Of a DNA stretch of 64,000 nucleotides, positions 1-13,200 are shown piece by piece. The notes below the pieces were generated by a model. That model was not told the origin of the DNA. It saw only the letters and a list, made by a program, of their open reading frames with translations, and made no database searches. Positions within the stretch are counted from its first letter, which is position 1. Each line of letters begins with the position of its first letter. Made by a program: the position numbers and the translations under genes. Source of the stretch: Congeria kusceri (lineage: Eukaryota; Mollusca; Bivalvia; Myida; Dreissenidae); assembly GCA_027627225.1 (NCBI GenBank), contig CM051024.1:48890547-48954546 (forward strand), in the 5' to 3' direction.

Positions 1-1279
1 AAATGGAATGATTATTACGTAATGATTTACAAAGAAATATTTTAACAAATGGAACGATAATTACGTAATGATTTACAAAGAAATATTTCAACAAATATTA
101 ATCATTTGATGCAGACAGAATTAGTGCTGTAGAGAAACTGAATAACCCAAACTAAATCACAATTCTAGTCAATCTATTTACAAATTCCTGTGACTCTGTG
201 GCTTTCATTACTTTAATTAAGTATTTGCATAATTATAAAAGCATTATCTCTCCTATGTGAAACACAGATGTAAAATCATGTTTGTCATTTATAATATAAA
301 TCTATTAAATCAACATCCTTATGGAACAATTTATATGAGGCGTGTTGTTGGTCAACAGGCCTTACGGCGTGTGTGTGAAGTGGCACTTTGCGCTTTTATG
401 CTATTGTCTGTGCAGTAGATTTATGTTTAGAAGAGACTTCCTTGAAACAGAAAATAGCATAAAAGCGGAAAGTGCCGTCCTGGATGAGCCTGTGCGGACT
501 GCAAAGGCTAATCCGGGACGACACTTTACGCACATGCATTAAGCCCATGACACGCCTCATATTTAATTTTGAGATGTTCTCTCCTTTATCCACAGATCGC
601 AGAAACACATCGTTAAAGTGTCTAGGGGATGTTCTACATTATGACATATAGTCTCTATAAAGCGCCATTGTCAAAATCAATTTATAAACGTTTTACTTCC
701 ATTTTCTAATTAGTAAATCAGTTCAATTTCCTTGATTTAATTGTTTTATTGTTATAAATACAGCAAATCTGTATTAGTTCAAAAGAACTTTCTTTAAAAA
801 AAATTTGTACATGCTATCATATCATAATGGGTCTTAAAGTATGTATGTACAATCTTTCATGTCGATTATTTTCAAAATAAGCAGATAACAGTGACAACAT
901 AACTTGAAAGTAGACAAACATAAACATGTCAAAGGAAACACTAATATAGCAAATAAATCAACGAATACAAGTGTTGACTTTTGCATCATTTATTAGTGTT
1001 GTGTAACCTAAAACACGTGTCGAGCCAATGTATTTACATGTATTGGAGTTTTCGACTGTACAGCCAAATACAGCCGAAAACTAGTTTGTGATTAAAAAGT
1101 AGCCAATTAAGCATTTTGCAACAATGGTTCTTATTTACTTATCATCAATTCTTAAATCAGAGTATATGGTAATTAACTTCATCACGTTCATTTAATTTAT
1201 GTCACTTTGTCTGTTGTAAGGTCGTACATAAACTCTTTCAGGAAACTTGTTTGCAATCATTTTACTCCCAGATTCTCAC
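1..1279 (-). other. MMS22L intron at the left edge
   Basis: This stretch lies downstream of the donor after the exon ending at 1280, so it is intronic. It is AT-rich and contains one palindromic MITE (336-560). A short direct repeat of 'tggaatgattattacgtaatgatttac' type opens the window (two copies, about 1-30 and 49-78). I see no exon in it. Confidence 0.6.
336..560. mobile_element. Palindromic MITE, family P, copy 1
   Basis: The ends are 'gaggcgtg' and 'cacgcctc'. The inside contains 'gatttatgtttagaagagacttc', 'gcggaaagtgccgtcc' and 'tttacgcacatgcattaag'. The same blocks recur at 4319, 44794 and 45933, so this is an interspersed non-coding element. No coding capacity is visible. Confidence 0.8.
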
Positions 1280-4200
1280 CAGTGGCTTATCAGTGGCAGT
1301 CTCCATGAACAGGGGAGAGATGTTGTACATCATCCACAGAGAGAATCCCACGGGGTCAGTGACCTTGAACCCTTCCACTGGGCTACACACCACTCTGCAA
1401 TCTGAAACAATGCAGGGATCTTAGAATGTTCTATATCGATAGTTAAACCAATCTCCTGGGTAACAATTCACACTGCAGTCTGAAACACAACAGAGATTTT
1501 AAAAATGTTTTTTTTTAGACAAGTTACTTTTTAAAGAATTCGTAATCTTCCGCAAAATCTATAGCGTACTTTGTTTGTTGCATATAAAACAATTTCAGCA
1601 AATTGGCATCTAATCCGGTAAGTTCGTGGCCTCTTACAAGTTCATGGATAATGCTCTGATGTCATTTTCGATACAATGACGCAACGTCTCGTGTTCTTTG
1701 CAAATTTTGGCCTGAAGAATTTACTAACTTATAACAGCAATTACATGCGTAAATTTTAAGTTTCAATGATAAATAACAACATTATTTTAGTTAATTGCAT
1801 TTATGATACACTGTTTTTGACTTTTTCATTTTTATAAATAGGTGGTAAATTGATTTAGGTTTTAACATTCCAATATGTTTCAATTTACATAATCCGAATA
1901 CAGATTTTGAGCAGCATAAAAACAAGTTCATCACTTGATATGTTAACATAAAATAAATGACGTGGTCTTGCCATATGACGTCATCTAAAATTACCCACAA
2001 ACTTCCAGGACTTCGAGCACGTTAAAGGCGTTGTAAAGGTCACATTTATTTTTCAATGAGAATGAAATAGTAAGTTAAGAAGCCATTTAAATTTAAATGT
2101 GTTTATTACATTTGTCAGATGCATATTGTGTATGTGCGTGCACTCGAATGCATAACATCAACGAACTTACAGGTGTAGGGGCTATAAATTTAGAGTTTTC
2201 TGTAGTATTTTTCAAGGAATTTAAAACATAGATTGCAATACCGCACCACGTATGAAATTAATTTAGAGGACTGTCCGTTTATATTTTCTGAGGACCTCTA
2301 TATTTCTAAGCAACTGAGTAACAAATCACAGTACCATCTAGATCCATGGATGACTGCTGGTTGTCTGCATCTAGGACCACGGACATTATGTGATGCATGC
2401 ATATCCAGAATGACTGAAACAAAACATCTAGCATTAGCACCCCCACTACAGAGAGATGAATGTCCTTGAGAATTTTTCAGACCAAAATTTTGCTAGGATT
2501 TTTACTTCGAACTAGAAATGTGTCGCAGATACGGATGCAGATACCTGTGTAGCCTTTTTTTATGTCACCGCTTTGTCTTTAGAAAGACAAATTATAAAAT
2601 GCTTACTAAAGACTTAATTGCAGGTTTATGTTTAAATAAACATAGTTAAAATAAACCTCACTTGGAAGGCATAAACTGATTATGTTGATCCATGAACAGA
2701 AAATGCACACATTGACTGGCTGTACGAATTATAAAGCTGCCAACCTCAATCTAAGTCTTACTTTAAAATACTGACCAATGTCATTCAAAGCCGATCTGTA
2801 ACAACCGATTTCATTGGTCAATAATTTAAGTTAAGACTACGATAATAGAAGTTAAGACTACGATAATTCAAGTTAAGACTACGATAATTCAAGTTAAGAC
2901 TATGATAATTCAAGTTAAGACTACGATAATTCCAGTTAAGACTATGATAATTAGAGTTAAGATAATTCAAGTTAAGATTAAGATAATTCAAGTTAAGACT
3001 ACGATAATTCAAGTAAAGACTACGATAATATAAGTTAAGACTACGATAATTTAAGTTAAGACTACGATAATTCAAGTTAAGACTACGATAATTTAGACTA
3101 CGATAATTCAATTAAAGACTATGATAATTTAAGTTAAGACTACGACAGTTCAAGTTAAGACTATGATAATTTATGTTAAGACTATGATTGATAATTTATG
3201 TTAAGACTACGATAATTCGAGTAAAGACAACGATAATTTAAGTTAAGAATACAATAACTTAAGTTAAAACTACGATAATTTAAGTTAAGACTAAGTTTGA
3301 GATTGAGAACTTTCGTAGTCGTGGGGTCAGGGCTGGTATTTATAAAGAATCTTAGTCGAAAATTATTAAATATCTTAAAATTCTCAAATTTAATTATTGA
3401 ATTTTGTAACAAAGTAATGCATTTTTGGAAGATTTTGACACATAATTTGCAATATAATTCAAAGTGTATCAATATCTAGCATTAGTCATGCAAATGTTCC
3501 AAAGCATAGAGTTTTAAATACAAATTATAATTTTGACTTATGTTCAACTTAAGTTAAGAATGGCTTAAGAATCTAAAGTAACTACTTTGTCCTGTACCAC
3601 TCTTCGACAGAGATAAACCTTATAGCATACCCATATACTTACATCTCCAGAATGTGTATGTGCTCTCCATTCTGTCAGTTTCAAAATGAGAAGCCACAGT
3701 TCTCTCACACAGGTACAGGTGAACATGGATGTGCCAATGTAACTGCTCCCAGCTTGAATCTGCAGCATGATCATGTAAGATTTAAACAAGAACACATGTA
3801 TTGCACTATGGCCAGGAAGGAAATGAGTTTTTGCAATAATTAAATATTAACATGTGGTTTCTTTTAGGGCATCTGATATTTTAGTAAATTTTTTTTAAAT
3901 GTCTCACAAAACAGGACAGAAAAAATGTCAGAAAAACTGAATTTGTAATGAAGTAATCTTAAGTTTCCAAGCACAGAACTGTTGCCCCATTCAGCAATTA
4001 TATAAATATTTTGAACATACACTGTGTCCTTCAATAATTGTCACATATATTGGTTGATATTTTACGTAAATGAACTTAAATGACTAAATAAAACTTAATT
4101 TCAAAAAGAAAAAGAACTTGAATAAAAAAATTTACAATATATCTATATATTAGTGGCATGATTTTTACACTACTCCATGTAAATGTTCACCAAAACACAT

Positions 4201-7200
4201 CTTTTTCAAATGGATCCAGCAAATTAAAGCATAATTGACCTTACAAGATTTGATTAACACTAAATTTAACCATTCAGAAAGCTAAATTATTTGACGGACA
4301 AGTCTTGTAAAAACATTTGAGGTGTGTCGTGGGAAAACCGGGCTTAATGCATGTGCGTACGGTGGATTTATGTTTAGAAGAGACTTCTTTGAAACAGAAA
4401 ATGCCATAAAAGTGGAAAGTGTCGTCCCGGATTAGCCAGTGCGAACTGCACAGACTAATCTGGGACGACACTTTACGCAGATTTATTAAGGCCAATTTTC
4501 CCACGACATGCCTCATTTGTATACTGTCAACAGTGTTTGTTAGTTTTACCTAGGTATACTTATGGTGGTTATAAATCCAAGCATATTGTAAATTGGTTTA
4601 TAAGTTTGGTATCTAAACCGAGAAAATCAGCGGGAAGACTCACATTAGTTGTGGTTAACATTTTGACTTTACTTATCCAACAGCAATGATCTGTTACATG
4701 TATATCCTACAATGTGGAAGTTCAATTACATACATTGCATACAAATCTGTTATTTGCGAGGGACACCAGGTCCCACAGTACAATCTGGACCATCTGTTCG
4801 TAGAGCCCAAGGTCAAGGTCACTGTCAACACCTGCACACCACCTGTCTGTAGCCAGCACATCTGAAAGACGAGGAAGGCATAGACATAACCATAATAACC
4901 ATAACCATAATTCACACCTGTAACATTCTCTCTTCCAATACACTTGAGGCCACCTTATTATCAGAAAAGTTTAGATACTGGCTTGAAATAATAGCAACTG
5001 TGATTTTTCAAATCAAAAACAGCTATTCTGTTGAATCATTTGAACTGATATATACAGCAACTTTTACAGGCTCGATATTGCTCCAGTAAATTTCCGATAC
5101 CATACTTTTTGTCTTAATATAAATTATAAGATTTGATTTTGTGATTTTATTTGATTTTTATTTATCCAATTAGAAAACAAAACTTTCCCAGGTTTTTTTT
5201 TTGTCTTTCTGAACTGAAAATTGTATAGGACCCATCCAAAGAAAAATATAAATGGCACATCACCATGACTACCTGTTTTGCTGAAGGTCACTGCATGCAG
5301 AATGGCCAGTACTCTCCAGTACACATCAAGATGGGCATGGAAACATTGGTGAGCCAGGCTGGTCTGAAACATGTCAAAATATTGACCTACTTGACAGTAG
5401 AACTAGCATCAAGTGTCACTGAAAATTATAGAAAGAAATTAGTTAGTCAACATTAATAGTTCATGTACATTGCTCACCAGTAAACAACAACCTACGTTCA
5501 CAGTGTGATGTTCCTAGGATAGTTTTAAAGTCATTATGAAATTACTAATTGTCTACCATGCACATACAATGTAAGCGTGCAGTCTCCCAAAAGCCTGTCA
5601 GACCTCAGACAAAGCCAGTAAAACAGTACATAATCCAGGAAAAATTATCAAAACGCCTATTTGCAAGCTAAATGAGGTTGAACAGCCAGGAAAATGGAGT
5701 TTGGGCCAGTAAATTTAAGACATTACCATACCCCATGGCCAGTGATGGATTTGAGAGTTTTGCAGAGATTGGGATTGCTAAAGAGCACTCAACACAACAA
5801 CCCAGTCAATGAGCGTGTACCTTCATTGAGATGGCGGTCTGCACTATGTGGCTAGGAAGGTCTGTTATCCTGCCCATGTGCAGCAGCAGTGAGTGCAGGC
5901 TCCGTGACAAGTGTCTCATGTACTCCTCAGTGGGGGTGCTTCTAAAAATAGACGAACAATAACTTATACACCAACAAACATTTATAGAATCTGGACCTAT
6001 TTATGAAATACAAATTTGACATTTAGATGTAGGAATTAGTAGCCAAATGTTTAGATGCCGCAAGCATACATGCCATCTGAACAAATTATTCCCCCAGCAA
6101 GAACGGTAACAATATGTCTCATTTTTAAATAATGTAATAAATTTTAGTAGTCACTTTTTACTTTGGCGACAGGTAGGGCTAACAGCAAAATCTGTAAAAC
6201 AGCTGTAAATAAAAAAACAAGATGGCCCTAGGTCGCTCACCTGAGTGTAAAGCATCATAATGGCTTTTTACAAGAAGATTGTTTAAGATTTCAAATAGCC
6301 ATATAAGGAAAACTGTCCTGCCCCCTGGCGGCCATTATTTTTAATGAATCAAAATGATTTCCAGGCATTTGGTAGAGGGTCACCCAAGGAACATTTATGT
6401 GAAATTATTTTGTAATCCAGCCAGTGGTTTCAGACATGAAGATTTTTAACGTTTTCAGTAAAGCTATATAAGGAAAACTGCCCCGCCCCCTGGCGGCCAT
6501 GTTTTTAACGAATCAAAATGATTTCAAGGTATTTGGTAGAGGGTCACCAAAGGACCATTTATGTGAAATTACTCTGTAATCTAGCAATTGGTTTCAGACT
6601 AGAAGACTTTTAAAGTTTTCAATATAGCCATATAAGGAAAACTGTCCTGCCCCCTTTCGGCCATGTTTTTTTAAAAACCATAATGATTTCAAGGAATTCA
6701 GTAGAGGGTCGCCAAAGAAACATTTATGTGAAATTATTCTGAAATACAGCCAGTGGTTTCAGTCTAGAAGATTTTTAAATTTTTTAATAAAGTCAGATAA
6801 CGGCTGTTCCAGGAAAAACGGTGAGGGGGGGGGGTAAACGCCAGCAGTCCAAAAATAGGGTACCACCAACACAACTTATTTTTTCATTGTCATTGATATT
6901 CTGCTGTATCCCCTCTATCACCCCCAACCAACCAAATTTAAATACATCTGCGTTTCACCCCCTCGACACCTTTTTTCCTGGAACAGTCCTAAGGAAAACT
7001 ACCCGCCCCTGATGGCCATGTTTTTTTAACAAATCAAAATGATTTTAAGGAATTTGGTATATAGGGTCACCCAAGGAAAATTTCTGTGAAATTATTTTGA
7101 AATCCAGCCAGTTGTTTCAGACTATAAGAGTTTAAAAGTTTTCAATATAGCCATATAAGGAAAATAAGGAAAACTCAAATTCAGCCAGTGGTTTCTGACA

Positions 7201-10200
7201 GGAAGATTTTTTAAGTTTTTTAGCTTTTGGTTGCCATGGCAACCAGAGTGTTCAATATATTCTAATAAATTGAAGGAATTTGTTAAAGGACCATCCCAGA
7301 AACATTCCTGCGAAGTTTGGTAAAAATCTGCCCAGTGGTTTCAGATAAGAAGTTTTTTTACGTAAAATGTTGACAATGGACGACATACGACGGAAGCTGT
7401 ACACAGACTGACCACAATATCTCACCCTTGAGCACGAAGTGCTCAGGTGATCTAACAATTATAAATTGACTCTTTAATACAATATTACAAGAAAACAATA
7501 AGAAGCATAAATGTGTATTGAGAGTTAGAGAAGAAAATGCAAACTTCTCCAACAACAAAGAAAACCCATTTTAACAGTAGCAGCTACATTCTTTCTAAGT
7601 ACATTGAAAGCCTTGCATTGCTTGCATGAAGTATGCACTTCATTGCACATATCAGTCCTAAGTCAGTTACCTTTGTATTGCTTGTAAGACATGTTCCAGA
7701 CAATCACAGATCTGCCTTATGACTTCTTCACCATCCAGTGTCTGCTCTGAAATGATGCACTGTCCATGTTCCAATTACATTTCATTATATACAAGATGCT
7801 TCATGGACATGCCTTTCTTCAAAATTTAACATCAAAGCAATGCAATTTGTGAAAACATATATCCAAAGTCATACCTTTGTTGAAATTACTTTTTGATGCA
7901 GCTTTACAACTAAAGACATGATATTATTTATGTAATATTTGACATAAAGGCAAACAAAATATTATTTTTTGTTCAAAAAAACATTTTATTCTAAACACAT
8001 TTTACTTAAATAGAGAACAATTCTTGTTTTGTAATTCATCTATTTTCTTCCAGGCCTAACTGAGAAGCTCTACAGACATTTAAGTCTAACTAAAACTATA
8101 ACAATGTTACGGTCAGAAGCAACTGACAAAATGACAAGCCTTGATTGACATGTGCATTTAGCCACTCAAAACCTTACGACATTTGCATTTTGTAAACTTT
8201 TTTTTTCTTCAGAGATTGAGATGAATTGGTATGTGTAACAAGAGCTGTCTGAGGACTGTGCACTGGACTATTTTAGGAATTTCTGTTGTTTTATTAAGTG
8301 GCCGGGGCATAAATATGTCAAAATACAAATCTGAGTTAAGCCAATTATGTCACCAGATGCTTTTGTTGATGAAAACATTATATTGCAAGTTTCCACCGAT
8401 GCCAGGGAGAGTAGGAAAGCTAACCTATTCTTCGAATAGTCAGCTAACATGAGCTATCTCAGGACAGAGCGCTTGACTATTCATACCGCTTTGTCAGAGT
8501 AATGGGCCTTGGTCAATGACCTTACATAATGACCCCGAAGACATGTGTGAAGTTTTAATTGAATATATGTAGTAAATATACAGTTATAGATATATGAAGT
8601 TGTTGCATACATATTTTAACCTAAATTTATTAAGAACAAAAATGGGCATAATTCTGCTTAACTGCAGGTCAGAGTTACGGGCCTTGGTCAGTGACCTTAT
8701 ATAATGACCCCGAAGACATGTGTGAAGTTTCAATTGAATATCTGTAGTAGTTACAGAGATATGTACTTGTTGCACGCAAACCTTGACCTGAATTTTCTCT
8801 TGCACGCATAACTTAAACTGACTTATATAAGTACAAAAAGGGGCATAATTGTGCTCAAATGCTGGACACAGTTATAGGCCTTGGCCAGTGACCTTATATA
8901 ATGCCCTTCAAGACTTGTGTAAAGGTTTAATTCAATATCTGTAGTAGGTATAGAGATATGGCTTTGTTGCACGCAAACTTTAATCTGGGTTTTCTAAGTA
9001 CAAAAAGGGGAATAATTCTCATGAATTGCAGGTCAGAGTTATGGACCTGGGTCAGTGACCCCACACAATGATCCCAAAGACACATGTGAAGTTTCAATTG
9101 AAAATCTGTTGTAGTTACAGAGATATGTACTTGTTGCATGCAAACCTTAACCAGAGTATTACGCTGACGACAACGAATGGGTGAGTAGTGAATATTATTC
9201 GGTGAATAGTCGAGCTTAAAATCAAATTGCTATTTGCCAATTCTCACCTTGTTGAAACGATAGCCTGCTTTTTAAACTTTCCAGCTGCATATGACCAATC
9301 TTCTGTCTGTAAATGGATAACACTTTAACACTGTTGATTTTATGCTGTCCACAATAAAAAATTATTTATATTGTTTCCTAAGTACTGTCTCTTATCAACT
9401 CATTTATATGGAAGAATCTATAGTAAAATAGCACCCTGCTCCTTTTTGCCCCCCCCCCCCTGCTGCCCCTCTGAGCTGGTCATAAATGTGTTATATCTTG
9501 CTGAATTCAATATATTTTTGGTAAATATTCCATGGCAAACTAGAATTGTCACATGAGTGACAAATATACACCTACAATATGCCATTGTCACAAAACTATG
9601 GCATCCAAAACATGGACCAAAAGAGAATGCTTTAATTTGTGAATGTTTAACAGAGTATTTGGAAAATTTTAGTTCAATAGGACCCCATACAGTGTCAACA
9701 TTTAGTGTAACCAAAGTCAAACTTTACCTGCATTGTATGATGTAACACATGTGTACCAAAATTATATGAATAATTATGTCAAATCTTTTTGGAGTTATCA
9801 TCCGGAAACCATGAAAACCAAAGGACTGACAGACCAGCAAGCTCACTCCTATATACCCCCCCCCCAAACTTCGTTTGTAGGATATAATAGGCAATGTTTA
9901 AAAGCCTTACTAATCACTAAATTGATAACAATCTTTGATTTACCAAATTATTAGAAATTGTCAGTGAAATGGTCTGTCGTCCCCCTGACCCTTTTCAGCA
10001 GCACCCTGTACCTAGTTTGATCCTAGATCTTTCCCTAAATTATTTAGAAAAATGTGATTGTTGTGTTTCTTTTGTTATTGTTATTTGTTTGTTTTTTTCA
10101 CGGTTTTCTTCGTGTTGTTTGTTGTCTCATAGAAATGTCCTGTAAATACATCTTTTTTCTGGAAGAATTATTTGTCAGAGATTGAACCGACTAGCAATCC

Positions 10201-13200
10201 TTCAATCAATAACTAACTGAACAAACATTGCACTGCACATCAGAATTGAACCAACCTTAGAATCAGGAATACCCGGTCCATATGTTCTGAGAAGGCTGAC
10301 CTTCTGGACCACTGGTATCCAAAGAAGGTCACTGGGTCATCGGAGGTCACAGACTGAGTTGTCTGATTTATAACTCTGAAACCAATGGCAACATTTAATT
10401 GAACAGTTTCTTGAGGTCACATACTGAAATGTGTGATTAAACTTTCAATGACAAAGGGTCATAATTCTGCCTAAATTGGACACAGCCAAAATTCCTTACT
10501 TTACCATCAACTACACGCTAAAGATCTTCAGCTGCTAAAGTGTGAGCAAAATCCGTCAAGCAGTTGAAGAGGAGTTGAGTCCACAAAATTTCAGAAATTA
10601 TAATTATTTTCTATAGTAGTAACAAGGCTTGTCACACGATGCTACATATGCCCCCGAAGCATATGCTTGTCAGAGGAAGGCAACACAATGTCAGTTACAT
10701 GTTGGCAAAAATGACGCTTTCTACAAAAAGAGTTATGGTTCTTGCACTCTGCACTTCCTCTCAACATCCTGGGTCTTCCTCTATCATTATATAAAGTTTC
10801 ATTTGAATCCCTTCAATACAAATGGAGTTATGCTCAGCACAAGAAAACAAAGGGCAATAACTCTGTGAATATTGAAGAAAGAGTTATGGTTCTTGTGCTC
10901 TGCACTTCCTCTCATTGTCCTCTATCATTATATGAAGTTTCATTTGCATCCCTTCAATACTAATGGAGTTATGCTCCGCACAAGAAAATTAATGCTTCAA
11001 ATAAGAAAAAGAAGAGCGCCCTGAGGGCCTTAGGACGCTCATCTGAGACCTTCTAACCAATTTGGAATTTGCATTCCAGAGGCGTGGATTAATGATTTTT
11101 AAAGTCATTTCGCTATTTAAGTCTATATAAATCATGTAAACCCTTGGAGTGCGGCCAGATTTGACCCCAGGGGCATAATTTGAACAATCTTTGGAGAGGA
11201 CCACTATGCAATGTTTTGTGTCAAATATAGGAAAGCTGTGGGCCTTGCCATTTCAGAGAAGATTTTTAAAGTCATTTTGCTATTTAAGTCTATATAAACC
11301 ATGTGACCCCCTCTGGGTGTGGCCAGATTTGACCCCAGGGGCATAATTTGAACAATCTTTGGAGAGGACCACTATGCAATGTTCAGGGTTGCCAGCACCT
11401 GTGGCAAAAAAATTCCCTGACTTTTCCCTGACTAAATCCAGATTTCACTGACCAAAACCACCCATTTTCATCGGCCTCCTCCTCCCCTTTTAGCCGTCCA
11501 CATCTTCAGGAAGGGAAGTTCATGTGCAAATCAGATTTAAGTCACACTAGGACTTTACGAAAACTGTTAAGATATATATTTTTGACTAAAATTCAGCATA
11601 TTATGTATTTATACATACATTTAGTAATTCAAAACACATTTAGACTGCAATAGCCATAATCTGCTAATTTGTATAAATTATTTTTTTACCTTCAGGCATG
11701 TTTTTCCCTGACTTTTCACTGACTTTTTTGGAATTAGATTTGTCACTGACTTTTTTTAAAATTTCCCTAACAATTCACTGAACTTGTAAAAAATTCAAAT
11801 TTCCCTGACTTTTCAAGTCTGCTGGCAACCCTGAATGTTACATATCAAATATAGGAAAGCTGTGGGTTTTGCCATTTCAGAGGAGATTTTTAAAGTCTAC
11901 ATAAACCATGTGACCACCGGGGCGTGACCAGTTTTGACCCCAGGGGCATAATTTTAACAATATTTGTAGAGTACCACTATACGATGTTACATACCAAATA
12001 AGAAACCATGTGACCCCATGGAGTGTGGTCAGTTTTGATCCATGGGGCATAATTTGAACACTCTTTGAAGAGGACCACTATAGAATGTTGTATTTCCAAA
12101 TACAAAACCTCTGGACCTTACGGTTTCAGAGGAGATTTTTTAAGACATTTTGTTATTTAAGTTTATATAAACCATGTGACCCCGGGGCGTGGCCAGTTTT
12201 GACCCCAGGAGCATAATTTGAACAATCTTTGTAGAGGACCACTATATGATGTTACATACCAAATAAGAAACCTCTGGACCGTGCGTTTTCTGAGAAGATT
12301 TTTAAAGTCATTTTGCTATTTAAGTCTATTCTAATCATGTGATCCCCGGGGCGTGGCCAGTTTTGACCCCAGGGGCATAAATTGAACAATCTTTGTAGAG
12401 GACCACTAAAGGATGTTACATAAAAAATATGAAACCTCTGGGCCTTGTGGTTTCAGAGGAGAAGATTTTTAAAGTCATTTTGCTATATATTCTATATAAA
12501 CCATGTGATCCCCAGGGCGTGGCCAGTTTTGACCTCAGGGGCATAATTTAAACAATCTTTGTAGAGGACCACTATAGTATGTTACATACCAAATATGAAA
12601 CCTCTGGGCCCTGCGGTTTCAGAGAAGATTTTCAAAGTTTACACTTTTAAAACCTATTTTTAGCCCTGGTGACCTACATATGCAGCGGACCGTAACGATT
12701 TGAACATTTTGAAAGAGGGTCACCCAATGATCATTCCTGTGAAGTTTGGTGAAAATCTGCCAAGTGGTTTAGGAGGAGACGTTGTTTGAATGAAAAAATG
12801 ACGACAGAGGGACGCACGCACGGACGCTAGAACGACTGACAACGGGCGATCACATAAGCTCGCCATGAGCACTTTGTGTTCAGGTGAGCTAAAAACAAAG
12901 GGCAATAATTCCGTAAATATTAAAGAGATGTGGTCCTTGTGCTCTGCACTTCCTCTCATTGTCCTCTATCATAATATGAAGTTTCATCTGAATCCCTTCA
13001 ATAATAATGGAGATATGTTCCGCACAAGAAAATTAATGTTTCACATAAGGTAATAAAACAAACAGCAATAACTCAGTAAATATTGAAGAAAGAGCTGAGT
13101 TCTTTGTGCTCTGCATCATTATATGAAGTTTCATTTGAATCCCTTCAATACTAATGGAGATATGCTCTGCAAAAGAAAATTAATGCTTCACAGTAGGAAA

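Noticed and set aside
1990..2040. Possible MMS22L exon reading DLYNAFNVLEVLEVCG on the minus strand
   Set aside because: The donor side is fine but there is no AG acceptor just upstream; the exon at 2719-2662 fits phase and position better.
2233..2469. 78-codon plus-strand frame
   Set aside because: No domain, no splice context, and it lies inside an MMS22L intron on the opposite strand.
2818..3111. Repetitive NYRSLNL peptide frame on the minus strand
   Set aside because: It is only the 21-bp minisatellite translated; no splice or start context.
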